From JAEINY01 sp942490535 (GTDB lineage Bacteria > Bacteroidota > Bacteroidia > Bacteroidales > Marinilabiliaceae): a DNA stretch of 64,000 bases. The translations under genes and the position numbers were made by a program. The DNA lies in the NCBI GenBank assembly GCA_942490535.1, contig CALNXQ010000002.1:1-64000 (forward strand), in the 5' to 3' direction. Under the pieces are notes generated by a model. That model made no database searches. It was given only the letters and a program-made list of their open reading frames with translations, and had not been told where the DNA came from. This document shows positions 55,856 to 64,000 of the stretch, in pieces; positions within the stretch are counted from its first letter, which is position 1; each line of letters begins with the position of its first letter.

Positions 55856-57103
55856 TTATCGCTTCTTTCTATTATGAGTAATACTACTTAAAATGAAAAA
55901 CCCCAAAAGCAAGACAAACGAAACCAGGCCCATACCAGCAGCTACACCCAACCAATCAATAACAAAACCAAAAAGCAAAGCCAACAACGCGGCAAAAACG
56001 GTTTCACTTTGCGATTCCGCAGATAAGGCAGTAGCCATAATTTTTTCGTCAAATTGATTACTTAAGTAATTTACAACCACTGGTAGCCTGAAATTCTGAA
56101 CTAACAGAATACCAATAAATAACAAGATAGCTAACCACGGTACATCAAAATAATAAGCTACACCAGCCATGAAACCGCCTGCATAGCCAATGGCTTGAAG
56201 GATGAGCAACGTCCGCTCTGAACTCTTAAAATACCTTTCAACACGACCTGCCAAACGGGATGCCCCGGCTGTCATAAAATAGATCCCTGAATATATAATT
56301 CCTATTAATATGGCGGTGCGCTGACTCTCCTCCCATTCCATACTGATGGGTATGGCTATTGCGATGGCTACCAACAAGGGCTGCAAATAATCCTTCACCG
56401 CCTTGTAATAACCTGTAAAACCACTTGTGAAAACAATTGCCCGAAAAGTAGAAAAAGAACTAAAGGCGCCCTTTAACGCCAGAAAGTGATCAACAAATAT
56501 CATCTTCATGGTTTTCCTTCCACTCACCTTGGGTCCATTAAGGTAGGGCGGATAAGACAGGAGCAAGCTTACATTAATAAGGTATGGCACAATCGAAAAT
56601 AAAAACACCGAATCATAGTCGCCCGTTACAAAGACAACACCACCGCTAATTAGCGCTGCGATAGCCGATCCACGCTGTGACCAGCTGCGGGTGCGGCCGT
56701 AATAATCCGTTTTAGCCGCTTCCCATCCATGGCTTTTTATATAGGCCAGAATCATTGCCTTATGCGTTCCGGTCCGAAAAGCATCGCCTATGCCATAAAA
56801 GAAAAATGCCAGTACAAACCCAAGAAACAGATTCAACTGATAGAACAGCAAAAAGCTGATAATATAAGCCATAAAAGAAGTAACCATTGCGCGTTTACGC
56901 CCAAACAAATCAGCCATAAATCCGGAGGGTACCTCAAAGATATTAATGGTCACTTCACGAATGGCATACAAGGATCCAATCTCAGCATAACTCAGTCCTT
57001 TATTCATAAAGAATAACATCAAAAAAGGATCAAAAAACCGAAGGTTCTTAAAGAAACCGTAACCACAAAACTTATAGTATTGTCGATCTTTTTTAAATTC
57101 CAT
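55856..57103 (-). CDS. MFS transporter
   Basis: A 415-residue major facilitator with about 12 membrane segments. MFS loop motif near residue 60-75 (VPSGFMADLFGRKRAMVTSFMAY). An FFYGIGDAFRTGTHKAMI segment and a central loop around residue 190-210 separate the two halves. The substrate is not evident. It lies upstream of, and in the same direction as, the PNGase-like gene (63-base gap), so the two may be co-transcribed. Confidence 0.9.
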   Translation of the reverse strand: MEFKKDRQYYKFCGYGFFKNLRFFDPFLMLFFMNKGLSYAEIGSLYAIREVTINIFEVPSGFMADLFGRKRAMVTSFMAYIISFLLFYQLNLFLGFVLAFFFYGIGDAFRTGTHKAMILAYIKSHGWEAAKTDYYGRTRSWSQRGSAIAALISGGVVFVTGDYDSVFLFSIVPYLINVSLLLSYPPYLNGPKVSGRKTMKMIFVDHFLALKGAFSSFSTFRAIVFTSGFTGYYKAVKDYLQPLLVAIAIAIPISMEWEESQRTAILIGIIYSGIYFMTAGASRLAGRVERYFKSSERTLLILQAIGYAGGFMAGVAYYFDVPWLAILLFIGILLVQNFRLPVVVNYLSNQFDEKIMATALSAESQSETVFAALLALLFGFVIDWLGVAAGMGLVSFVLLLGFFILSSITHNRKKR

Positions 57104-57280
57104 CCAGTGATTATTTCAATTCTTTCACAACTGCAAGATATTGATTTTAAATCATTGATGGGAGCCCCACCTCCCTCCAGAATTGTTCAAATAAGGGGAA
57201 AACAGAATGCAATTGAAGTAATTTTGAGGATCTTCATCCATAGAAACAACCGACAAGTTCGAGCACTGCCAGAGGGTATA

Positions 57281-58143
57281 AATGAGAAAGCTGCCTGATA
57301 CTTTTACCAGTGCAGCTTTCATCTTTTAACCAAACCTAACCCTAAACTATGAGAAAATCTTCTCGATATCTAGATATGCAATTAGTATGCCAAAATAAAA
57401 GTCTAATACCTTTTATGGAAATTATTTCATCCATTTATACGTAAAGTCCACCGAAACCTTAGATTCCAATCTTTTACAATACTCTAAACAGAGAAAGCCG
57501 CCTGATACTTTTATCAGTGCGGCTTTCAACTTTTAACCAAACCTAACCCTAAACTATGAGAAAACTTTCTCGCTATTTACTCAGCAATTAGTATGCCAAA
57601 ATAAAATTCAAATACCATTTTATGGAAATTATTTCATCCATTTATATGTAAAATCTACCAAAACCTTAGATTTCAATCTTTTACAATTCTCTAAACAGAG
57701 AAAGCCGCCTGATACTTTTATCAGTGCGGCTTTCAACTTTTAACCAAACCTAACCCTAAACTATGAGAAAACTTTCTCGCTATTTACTCAGCAATTAGTA
57801 TGCCAAAAAAAAAATCGAAATACAATTTTATGAAAATTTATTTTTCGATCATTAGTCCGCTAAACAGAGAAAGCCGTCTTGATGTTTCCATCAAAACGGC
57901 TTTCAACTTTTAACCAAACCTAACCCTAAACTATGAGAAAAACTTCTCAATTCCTTTTTTAAAAGCACTGTCAACTCGTCTCTGATTTCAAAAAAAGAAA
58001 ACCGTCCAATATAGCTATTGGAGCGGTTTTCAACTTTTAACCAAACCTAACCCTAAACGATGAGAAAATTTACTCAATTTTCTATGCTTTTTATATCAAA
58101 ATATCTTATTCAGATAGCAGCGTTCCTGCTTTCTTTTAATTGA
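57281..58143 (+). repeat. Five tandem hairpin-leader-mini-ORF units
   Basis: Each unit has a hairpin (AAAGCYGC.../...GCRGCTTT type) and then a constant leader starting CTTTTAACC and ending CCCTAAACT (or AAACG). It continues into ATGAGAAAA opening a short frame: ATGs at 57349, 57556, 57763, 57933 and 58060. Units 1-3 are spaced 207 bases apart and share further sequence; units 4 and 5 are shorter. Peptides have 31, 11, 11, 9 and 27 residues. The stems differ between units with compensating changes, arguing for RNA structure. No longer gene follows on this strand. Confidence 0.88.
58060..58143 (+). CDS. Short hydrophobic peptide of the fifth leader unit
   Basis: A 27-codon frame (MRKFTQFSMLF...AAFLLSFN) resembling the signal peptide of Bacteroidota SusC-type receptors, which often start MRKF. 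It could be a truncated 5' end of such a gene, or a leader peptide. Confidence that it is translated is modest. Confidence 0.35.
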   Translation: MRKFTQFSMLFISKYLIQIAAFLLSFN

Positions 58144-58278
58144 ATGATCAAACCTGTATCCGATGAATAATCCCCTTATTCTTATGGCAACAAAAATAGG
58201 CTGATATAGTATAAACACGTTATAACGAAAGTTAAAAGAAGTTAAACCAAATGTTAAAATAACACAACGAAGTCTTCT

Positions 58279-59715
58279 CTAAAAGGTGTAACGAAAGGCA
58301 ATGTTAAAGTTCTCTTTAAATTGCACTTTACTGGACTCATTGGTGAAATACTTCACCTCAGTTAGTAAACGAGTAGATAAAAAGCGGTTGATGCGCATAT
58401 CCAGGATCAATTCCCAATCAATTTGGACCTGACGATCATCATTTGCTGAAATATATTCATAAAACGCATCCAGCTTAGAAGTTATTTTAATTTCACGAGA
58501 GATTTGTTGCTCAAAATTACTAACCACCGACAAACCGTTCAACATGGCTACTTTTTTGGTTTTAGAAATATCATAACGTGTCTGATCAAACGTTACCGTA
58601 TCCAATACCATGGTAAGTTTTGACGTAATTGGAGAAAGTAGTAAAGTAAACTTTTTTCCCTGCTTAAAATCCATACCTAAGGCAAACGTAAAATAGGCTG
58701 GTGCCATAAATCCCGAAAGTGGTGTCTCATGTTCTGTATCAGCTTTCGCGTAACTATGAAACAACTGCGTCTTAAAATTAAACAGGAAACTATAATACCA
58801 TTTTTTAGAGGCACTCAATCCATATTTGGAGTTCAGCTCGATCAGATCATCATTAATCCGACCACGATCATCATCGGTTGACAAAACGCCCACTTTATGA
58901 ATGATGTAACTCTCCCATTCATTTTTTTTCTTTTTATAATTTGCTTTCGCCCTCAAGTCACTACTTAAGCTCACATTGCTCTCGCCCCCTTTCACCCAAT
59001 TGTCGATGTGAGCCTGAGATAACTGCACATGCTCTGATCCTTCGAATGACCAGGGCCCCTTCTCAATAACAACTTTTTCCAGACTTGGGCGGGTATCGTA
59101 CTCTGTTTTGGCCAATAACTTATGAATTCCTTCCGAGGCCGACCGTTTTCTTAAATAACCATCCCGGCGAATACGTGGTGGATCAGGAATGGTAGTCCAG
59201 TTTAAATCAACCATTGATGGATAATCAATCATATATTGCTGCCGAATTTTTTTTAATGGTTTTACAGAATCATATACAGCACTATAAACATCAGCCAATT
59301 GTGATGACAGCATGAGACTCTTATACTCATCGAGCTGATCTGCGACAAAATCGGTTGGCTTATACTTGATTTCCCCATAACTTGCCACCCGGTAGATAAC
59401 ATCCATGGCCAAAGGATTATAACGCGTTACTGGATAAGGTTTAAAATGATGGGTTCGAAAGGCGTTTTCATCCCAAAAATATTGAAGAACAACTTTCATC
59501 AAGTAGGTCTTCTTCGAAAAATCAGCAGAAGTGGTGGACTGATACTGATACATCTGCATAAAATACCCTTTATCGGGTCTATCTAATGAAAGGCTGTTTT
59601 GTGCGGCTAGAGGAAGGATAAAAAGCATCCAAACTAACAACAAACTCCCAAACCGAATTGGGCCATTATTCACAATATGAACCTTTTGAATCATTAACGA
59701 CTTTTGTTGGTGCAA
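58279..59715 (-). CDS. DUF3078 outer-membrane-type protein
   Basis: A 478-residue secreted protein. Signal sequence around residues 20-39 (FGSLLLVWMLFILPLAAQ); ATG 59694 (MIQKVHIVNN) may be the true start. The DUF3078 core is seen in SQAHIDNWVKGGESNVSLSSDLRAKANYKKKKNEWESYIIHKVGVLST and YGLSASKKWYYSFLFNFKTQLF. Alternating beta strands to the C-terminal aromatic (FNIAFRYTF) suggest a beta-barrel. Unknown function, widespread in Bacteroidota. Confidence 0.88.
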   Translation of the reverse strand: MHQQKSLMIQKVHIVNNGPIRFGSLLLVWMLFILPLAAQNSLSLDRPDKGYFMQMYQYQSTTSADFSKKTYLMKVVLQYFWDENAFRTHHFKPYPVTRYNPLAMDVIYRVASYGEIKYKPTDFVADQLDEYKSLMLSSQLADVYSAVYDSVKPLKKIRQQYMIDYPSMVDLNWTTIPDPPRIRRDGYLRKRSASEGIHKLLAKTEYDTRPSLEKVVIEKGPWSFEGSEHVQLSQAHIDNWVKGGESNVSLSSDLRAKANYKKKKNEWESYIIHKVGVLSTDDDRGRINDDLIELNSKYGLSASKKWYYSFLFNFKTQLFHSYAKADTEHETPLSGFMAPAYFTFALGMDFKQGKKFTLLLSPITSKLTMVLDTVTFDQTRYDISKTKKVAMLNGLSVVSNFEQQISREIKITSKLDAFYEYISANDDRQVQIDWELILDMRINRFLSTRLLTEVKYFTNESSKVQFKENFNIAFRYTF

Positions 59716-60133
59716 ATAAATATTTTTTTTGGGATTCCTAGATTAAGCCCGCTACAGCAATTTTCATATCAGGTTGCACAAAATTAACAGCTTTGAGTTA
59801 ATAGGCGAAACTTATGAATGAAAATTGGTGATATATTAACATGCCTCCACTCATTCATTTCTTTTCAATGATACGTAGACAAATACCATAACCTCTTTAT
59901 GAGCAAAAAAAGCAACACATCACCTTCCATTTTGAACATTTATTTTTTATTTTTGTGCATTAAATTTATCATTCAGTGCTCTATTTAGATCTTATATCCT
60001 ATTTATCCTTCAGGATTCACCTGAACATTAAAAGTCGGGATGAATTTGCCTTCCAAGTGAACTAATTCAACGTTCACTGCACTACCTGTTTTTGTATTTT
60101 TTATTTAAACACCCCTTATTTTAAGGTGGTAGT
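59716..60133. other. Intergenic stretch upstream of tryptophanase
   Basis: A/T-rich divergent promoter region; it must hold signals for both genes. I see no clear TnaC-like leader peptide with Trp and no riboswitch-like structure. Confidence 0.4.
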
Positions 60134-60160
60134 ATGTTGCATTTTCATAATTCGATTATC

Positions 60161-61561
60161 ATGGAATTACCATTTTCAGAATCTTATAAAATAAAGATGG
60201 TGGAGCCCATCCGCAAAAGCTCACGCGAAGAAAGAGAACAGTGGATCAAAGCGGCCAACTACAATCTATTCAACCTTCGCAGCGACCAGGTTTTTATTGA
60301 TCTACTAACAGATAGCGGCACCGGTGCCATGAGCGATCGTCAATGGGCGGCCATGATGTTAGGTGATGAAAGTTACGCTGGCGCTTCTTCGTATTACAAC
60401 CTAAAAAATGCCATTAAAGACATTTTAGGTTTTGATTATTTCTTACCCACACACCAGGGACGCGCTGCTGAAAACGTCTTATTTTCTGCTTTGGTGAAAG
60501 ATGGTGATGTAGTACCCGGCAATTCTCATTTTGACACCACCAAAGGACACATCGAATTTCGGAAAGCCAAAACCATTGACTGTACCATTGATGAGGCTTT
60601 TAATACCACGCTTGATCATCCCTTTAAAGGCAACCTGGATCTGAATAAACTGGAGCATGTATTACAATCTCATCCGAAAGAAAAAATTCCGATGATTATT
60701 GTAACGGTAACCTGTAACTCATCCGGCGGTCAGCCAGTATCGATGCAAAATATGCGTGATGTCTATGCTATGGCCAAAGAATATGGCATTCGCGTAATTT
60801 TTGATTCGGCACGTTTTGCCGAGAATGCCTATTTCATCAAAATGCGTGAGGAAGGTTATGCCGACAAAAGCATTAAAGAGATCGTCAAAGAAATGTACTC
60901 GTATGCAGATGGCATGACCATGAGCAGTAAAAAAGATGCCATCGTCAACATGGGTGGTTTCATCGGCTTGCGTGAAGAAGAACTATTCAAAACAGCCAGT
61001 CAGTTTAATATCATCTACGAAGGCTTTATCACCTATGGCGGTATGTCCGGACGTGACATGAATGCCCTGGCACAAGGACTTGATGAAGGCACCGAATTTG
61101 ACTACCTGGAAACGCGCATCAATCAGGTAGCTTACCTGGGTGGGCGCTTAAAAGAATTTGGCATTCCGGTGCAGGAGCCTTTTGGCGGACATGCGATCTT
61201 CATTGATGCCAAACGGTTTTTACCCCATTTGCCAAAAGAAGAATTTGTGGCCCAGACCTTGGCTGTAGAACTATATAAAGAAGCCGGTATCCGGGGAGTA
61301 GAGATCGGCACCCTATTAGCCGACCGTGATCCGGAGACGCGCGAAAACCGTTTTCCGGCACTGGAATTATTGCGCCTGGCCATTCCGCGCCGGGTGTATA
61401 CCAACAACCACATGGACGTGATTGCCGTAGCACTGAAGAATGTATTTGATCGTCGGGAAGAGATTAAGACCGGATACCACATCCTGTCAGAAGCTCCCAT
61501 CATGCGTCACTTCACCGTGGAACTGGCACCGGCTGTTAACGCCACTTGTGCCACTGAATAA
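60161..61561 (+). CDS. tnaA: Tryptophanase
   Basis: A 466-residue PLP enzyme splitting L-tryptophan into indole, pyruvate and ammonia. The start ELPFSESYKIKMVEPIRKS, then DSGTGAMSDRQWAAMMLGDESYAGA and the PLP-lysine region DGMTMSSKKDAIVNMGG match Bacteroides-type TnaA. I choose ATG 60161 because homologues begin there. An upstream ATG at 60134 has a good AAGGTGG ribosome site and would add nine residues, so it cannot be excluded. Tyrosine phenol-lyase is less likely given the close resemblance to Bacteroides tryptophanases. It appears monocistronic, with a terminator downstream. Confidence 0.93.
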   Translation: MELPFSESYKIKMVEPIRKSSREEREQWIKAANYNLFNLRSDQVFIDLLTDSGTGAMSDRQWAAMMLGDESYAGASSYYNLKNAIKDILGFDYFLPTHQGRAAENVLFSALVKDGDVVPGNSHFDTTKGHIEFRKAKTIDCTIDEAFNTTLDHPFKGNLDLNKLEHVLQSHPKEKIPMIIVTVTCNSSGGQPVSMQNMRDVYAMAKEYGIRVIFDSARFAENAYFIKMREEGYADKSIKEIVKEMYSYADGMTMSSKKDAIVNMGGFIGLREEELFKTASQFNIIYEGFITYGGMSGRDMNALAQGLDEGTEFDYLETRINQVAYLGGRLKEFGIPVQEPFGGHAIFIDAKRFLPHLPKEEFVAQTLAVELYKEAGIRGVEIGTLLADRDPETRENRFPALELLRLAIPRRVYTNNHMDVIAVALKNVFDRREEIKTGYHILSEAPIMRHFTVELAPAVNATCATE

Positions 61562-61597
61562 GTATCCTTATAATTTCCGTTATAACGATTCCGTTTG

Positions 61598-61630
61598 AAA
61601 AGGTTGCTCTCAACAAGGCAACCTTTTCTG
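61598..61630 (+). terminator. Terminator after tnaA
   Basis: AAAAGGTTGC (61598-61607) pairs with GCAACCTTTT (61618-61627), 10 perfect base pairs. Confidence 0.88.
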
Positions 61631-61758
61631 TTTTCCTTTGGCTGATCCGGTTATTTTATCTTGTTTTGTAGCCTGTTTTGAACAATTATCAAAACCATTC
61701 AGACACTTATCGGTTTTCCTAATTCAAGCTGTTCCTAATATCGCATTACAAGCATTGC

Positions 61759-63090
61759 ATGAGAGACCTTACCGTTGGAAATGAAGCCAGGCTAATTTTT
61801 AATTTTGCAGTACCGCTGGTATTTGGTAATCTGTTTCAACAGCTCTATCATGTAGTAGATAGTATCATTGTAGGAAATTATCTGGGCAAAGAAGCATTGG
61901 CTGCAGTGGGTGCCTCCTCTCCCATTTTTTATGCATTAATAGCCTTTATCATTGGTATCGGCAGTGGCGCAACCGTAGTGATCAGTCAATACTTTGGAGC
62001 CAAAGATCTGGCTAAAGTCAAACGCGCCATTGATACCATCTTTATTTTTTTATTCGTTGCCTCGATTGTAACCACCGCCATCGGCATCACCTTTAGTGAA
62101 GAGATTTTCCGTTTTTTGCATGTGGAAGAAGCTGTGATACCCATGGCGACTCAATATTTCAATGTATTTATGATAGGCATGGTGGCTTTCTTTGGATTCA
62201 GCGCCACATCATCCGTTTTGAGAGGTTTGGGAGATTCGTTGACACCTTTGGTTTTCATGATTATTGCCACCGTCATTAACATAGGCCTGGATATTTTATT
62301 TATCGTTCAATTTAATTGGGGTATTGAAGGCGTGGCCTGGGCAACAGTGATTGCGCAGGGAATCGCATTTATTGCCGGTGCCATTTATCTGACGCACCGC
62401 CACCAAATCATCTCTTTCAGGGTAACCGAGTTTACCTTTGACAGAGCCATTTTCAAGCAAAGCATAAAAATAGGACTACCCACAGGCTTTCAGCAAACAT
62501 TTGTGGCATTGGGACTGATGGCTCTGATTCGCATTGTCAATAATTTCGACACCAATGTACTGGCCGCATTTTCGGTAGCGAGCCGCATTGATGCGCTGGC
62601 CGCCATGCCCTCCCTTAACCTGGCCAGTGCCCTCGCCGCCTTTGTGGGACAAAACCTGGGAGCCGGCAAAATTGAACGCATCCGAAAAGGGCTGCGCGCC
62701 ACCCTGATGATGTCGTGGTGCATCTCTCTGGTGGTCATGACGGGTGTCATCTGCTTCGGTCAACACATCATGGCCGTTTTTATCCAGGATGCCGAAGTAA
62801 TACGCCACGGCACCAATTACCTGATAATCGTCAGTTCCTTTTACATGGTTTTCTCCACTATGTTCGTCATGCATGGCATCCTCAGAGGAGCCGGCGACAC
62901 ACTAATTCCCATGTTCATTACGTTATTCTCCCTTTGGATCATCCGCATTCCGTTTGCGGTATTTCTCTCCGAACGGTTTGGGGTCAACGGCATCTGGTGG
63001 GCCATACCCATTGGCTGGAGCATGGGCCTTATAGGATCTATTTTATATTATCTGTCGGGAAGATGGAAACTCAAAAGTATTGTTAGATGA
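61759..63090 (+). CDS. MATE-family multidrug/metabolite exporter
   Basis: A 443-residue exporter with about 12 membrane segments in two MatE repeats. First repeat: LIFNFAVPLVFGNLFQQLYHVVDSIIVGNYLGKEALAAVGASSPI; second: IKIGLPTGFQQTFVALGLMALIRIVNNFDTNVLAAFSVASRIDALA. Na+- or H+-driven export of drugs or metabolites is expected. It overlaps the next gene by 4 bases. Confidence 0.93.
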   Translation: MRDLTVGNEARLIFNFAVPLVFGNLFQQLYHVVDSIIVGNYLGKEALAAVGASSPIFYALIAFIIGIGSGATVVISQYFGAKDLAKVKRAIDTIFIFLFVASIVTTAIGITFSEEIFRFLHVEEAVIPMATQYFNVFMIGMVAFFGFSATSSVLRGLGDSLTPLVFMIIATVINIGLDILFIVQFNWGIEGVAWATVIAQGIAFIAGAIYLTHRHQIISFRVTEFTFDRAIFKQSIKIGLPTGFQQTFVALGLMALIRIVNNFDTNVLAAFSVASRIDALAAMPSLNLASALAAFVGQNLGAGKIERIRKGLRATLMMSWCISLVVMTGVICFGQHIMAVFIQDAEVIRHGTNYLIIVSSFYMVFSTMFVMHGILRGAGDTLIPMFITLFSLWIIRIPFAVFLSERFGVNGIWWAIPIGWSMGLIGSILYYLSGRWKLKSIVR

Positions 63091-63950
63091 AACTACTATT
63101 CGTATCCTTATTTTTATTTTCGGTTTTAAGCGCAGGCTGCAACTCAGCCTCCGAAACAGCTACCTCTTCGCCGGCCGCTACTGCTAAGAAGATAACCAAA
63201 CTGGATAATCAGGTGGATGAAACATCTGGATTAATTTTCCATGACAACAGTTTTTGGACCATCAATGACAGCGGTGACAAACCTAAATTATACCGTTTGG
63301 ATAGTTCGACGGGTGAGGTCACTCAAACCGTTCGCCTCTCCAACGCAAAAAATAACGATTGGGAAGACATTACCCAGGATGAGCACTACATATACATAGG
63401 TGATACGGGTAATAACAATGGATCGCGAAAGACATTTCAAATATATAAAGTGGCTAAATCCAGCATCACTTCCGAGGCAGATATTTCAGTTGAAGCTGAA
63501 ATTATTGAGTTTTCCTATGAAGACCAGCCATCTCTGCTTATTGCCTATGCCCACGATTTTGATTGTGAAGCATTGGCCATCATCAATGGTAAACTGACAC
63601 TTTTCACCAAAAACTGGAGTAGCAACAACACCAATTGTTATCAAATTGAGCCTACTGGAGCGGCGAAAAAAATTGCCAGTTTTGAATCAAATGGGTTAAT
63701 TACCGGGGCTCATTACAATACCTCCAATGATGAATTAGTCATGGTGGGCTACCAGCGCAGTGACAAGAAAGAACCCTTCATTTTCAGGATTGCCTCCTAT
63801 AGCGAAGCAGCCAAGACTTTTCGTTACAATTTACCCGGGCTGGCGGGTTATCAAACCGAAAGCATCTGTATGATTGATCAGAACATTTACATCACCAACG
63901 AAGCCAACGGCAGCGGTAATCAAAGTTTGTTTTTAGTGAATTTACCTTAG
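63087..63950 (+). CDS. Beta-propeller-like lipoprotein
   Basis: A 287-residue lipoprotein (MKLLFVSLFLFSVLSAGC). The body has propeller-like blades: SGLIFHDNSFWTINDSGDKPKLYRLD, NNDWEDITQDEHYIYIGDTGNN, DFDCEALAIINGKLTLFTKNW, YQTESICMIDQNIYITNEANG. Unknown function. Its ATG overlaps the MATE stop (ATGA), so the two are probably co-translated. Confidence 0.8.
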   Translation: MKLLFVSLFLFSVLSAGCNSASETATSSPAATAKKITKLDNQVDETSGLIFHDNSFWTINDSGDKPKLYRLDSSTGEVTQTVRLSNAKNNDWEDITQDEHYIYIGDTGNNNGSRKTFQIYKVAKSSITSEADISVEAEIIEFSYEDQPSLLIAYAHDFDCEALAIINGKLTLFTKNWSSNNTNCYQIEPTGAAKKIASFESNGLITGAHYNTSNDELVMVGYQRSDKKEPFIFRIASYSEAAKTFRYNLPGLAGYQTESICMIDQNIYITNEANGSGNQSLFLVNLP

Positions 63951-64000
63951 TTTGAGCAATAGATCTCCGGATTTTAGACACCAGACTATTTGTGTCTGCT

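Noticed and set aside
57281..58080. CRISPR or simple satellite
   Set aside because: Unit spacing is irregular (207, 207, 170, 127), units contain hairpin, leader and start codon, and stems covary.
59716..60160. TnaC-like leader peptide controlling tryptophanase
   Set aside because: No short ORF with a suitably placed Trp was found before the gene.

Overview
The window reads as accessory and core chromosome of a Bacteroidota bacterium, most likely a marine Marinilabiliales/Bacteroidales relative. The basis is the -33 TTTG / -7 TAnnTTTG promoter type, a Bacteroides-type tryptophanase, DUF3078, YitT and Mla-type proteins, PNGase F-like lipoproteins and many insertion sequences. No rRNA or tRNA gene was recognised, and the taxonomic placement is inference.

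1-18963: two nearly identical direct repeats (1-5926 and 8924-14850) each encode a CHC2/Toprim primase-ATPase, an intact tyrosine recombinase, a second recombinase-like protein without two catalytic residues, a 740-base gene-free structured stretch and a small protein. Each repeat runs 87 bases into a large toxin-like reading frame that has no ATG. At the same codon the two frames diverge into unrelated bodies, each followed by its own immunity-like gene and a related terminator. An XRE repressor-like gene separates the modules. I read this as a self-mobilising system that stores or exchanges polymorphic toxin tips, and it is the most unusual part of the window.

18964-29371: a mobile-element graveyard. 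An interspersed palindromic repeat has been hit in series by IS66, IS481-like and an unclassified DDE element. Other copies of the repeat flank toxin-antitoxin modules: two copies of one RelB/ParE-like pair with different frameshifts, a second ParE-like pair, and a complete yefM-yoeB pair. A fragment of the module's second recombinase lies among them. Two blocks of exactly seven 21-base repeats end the region.

29372-44825: an mla-type lipid transport operon (mlaEFD), a secreted glycoside-hydrolase-like protein, an M28 peptidase gene split by a second copy of the DDE element with a 7-bp target duplication, lrgAB, and a microviridin-type graspetide cluster (two-core precursor plus two ATP-grasp ligases). 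Then come two membrane proteins and a PurF-like protein lacking the usual N-terminal cysteine.

44826-64000: two PNGase F-like lipoproteins, an ISNCY-type transposase, a PAS histidine kinase/NarL regulator pair divergent from a CheY-like/chemoreceptor pair, YitT and MFS membrane proteins, five tandem hairpin-leader-mini-ORF units with compensatory stem changes, a DUF3078 protein, tryptophanase, a MATE exporter and a lipoprotein.
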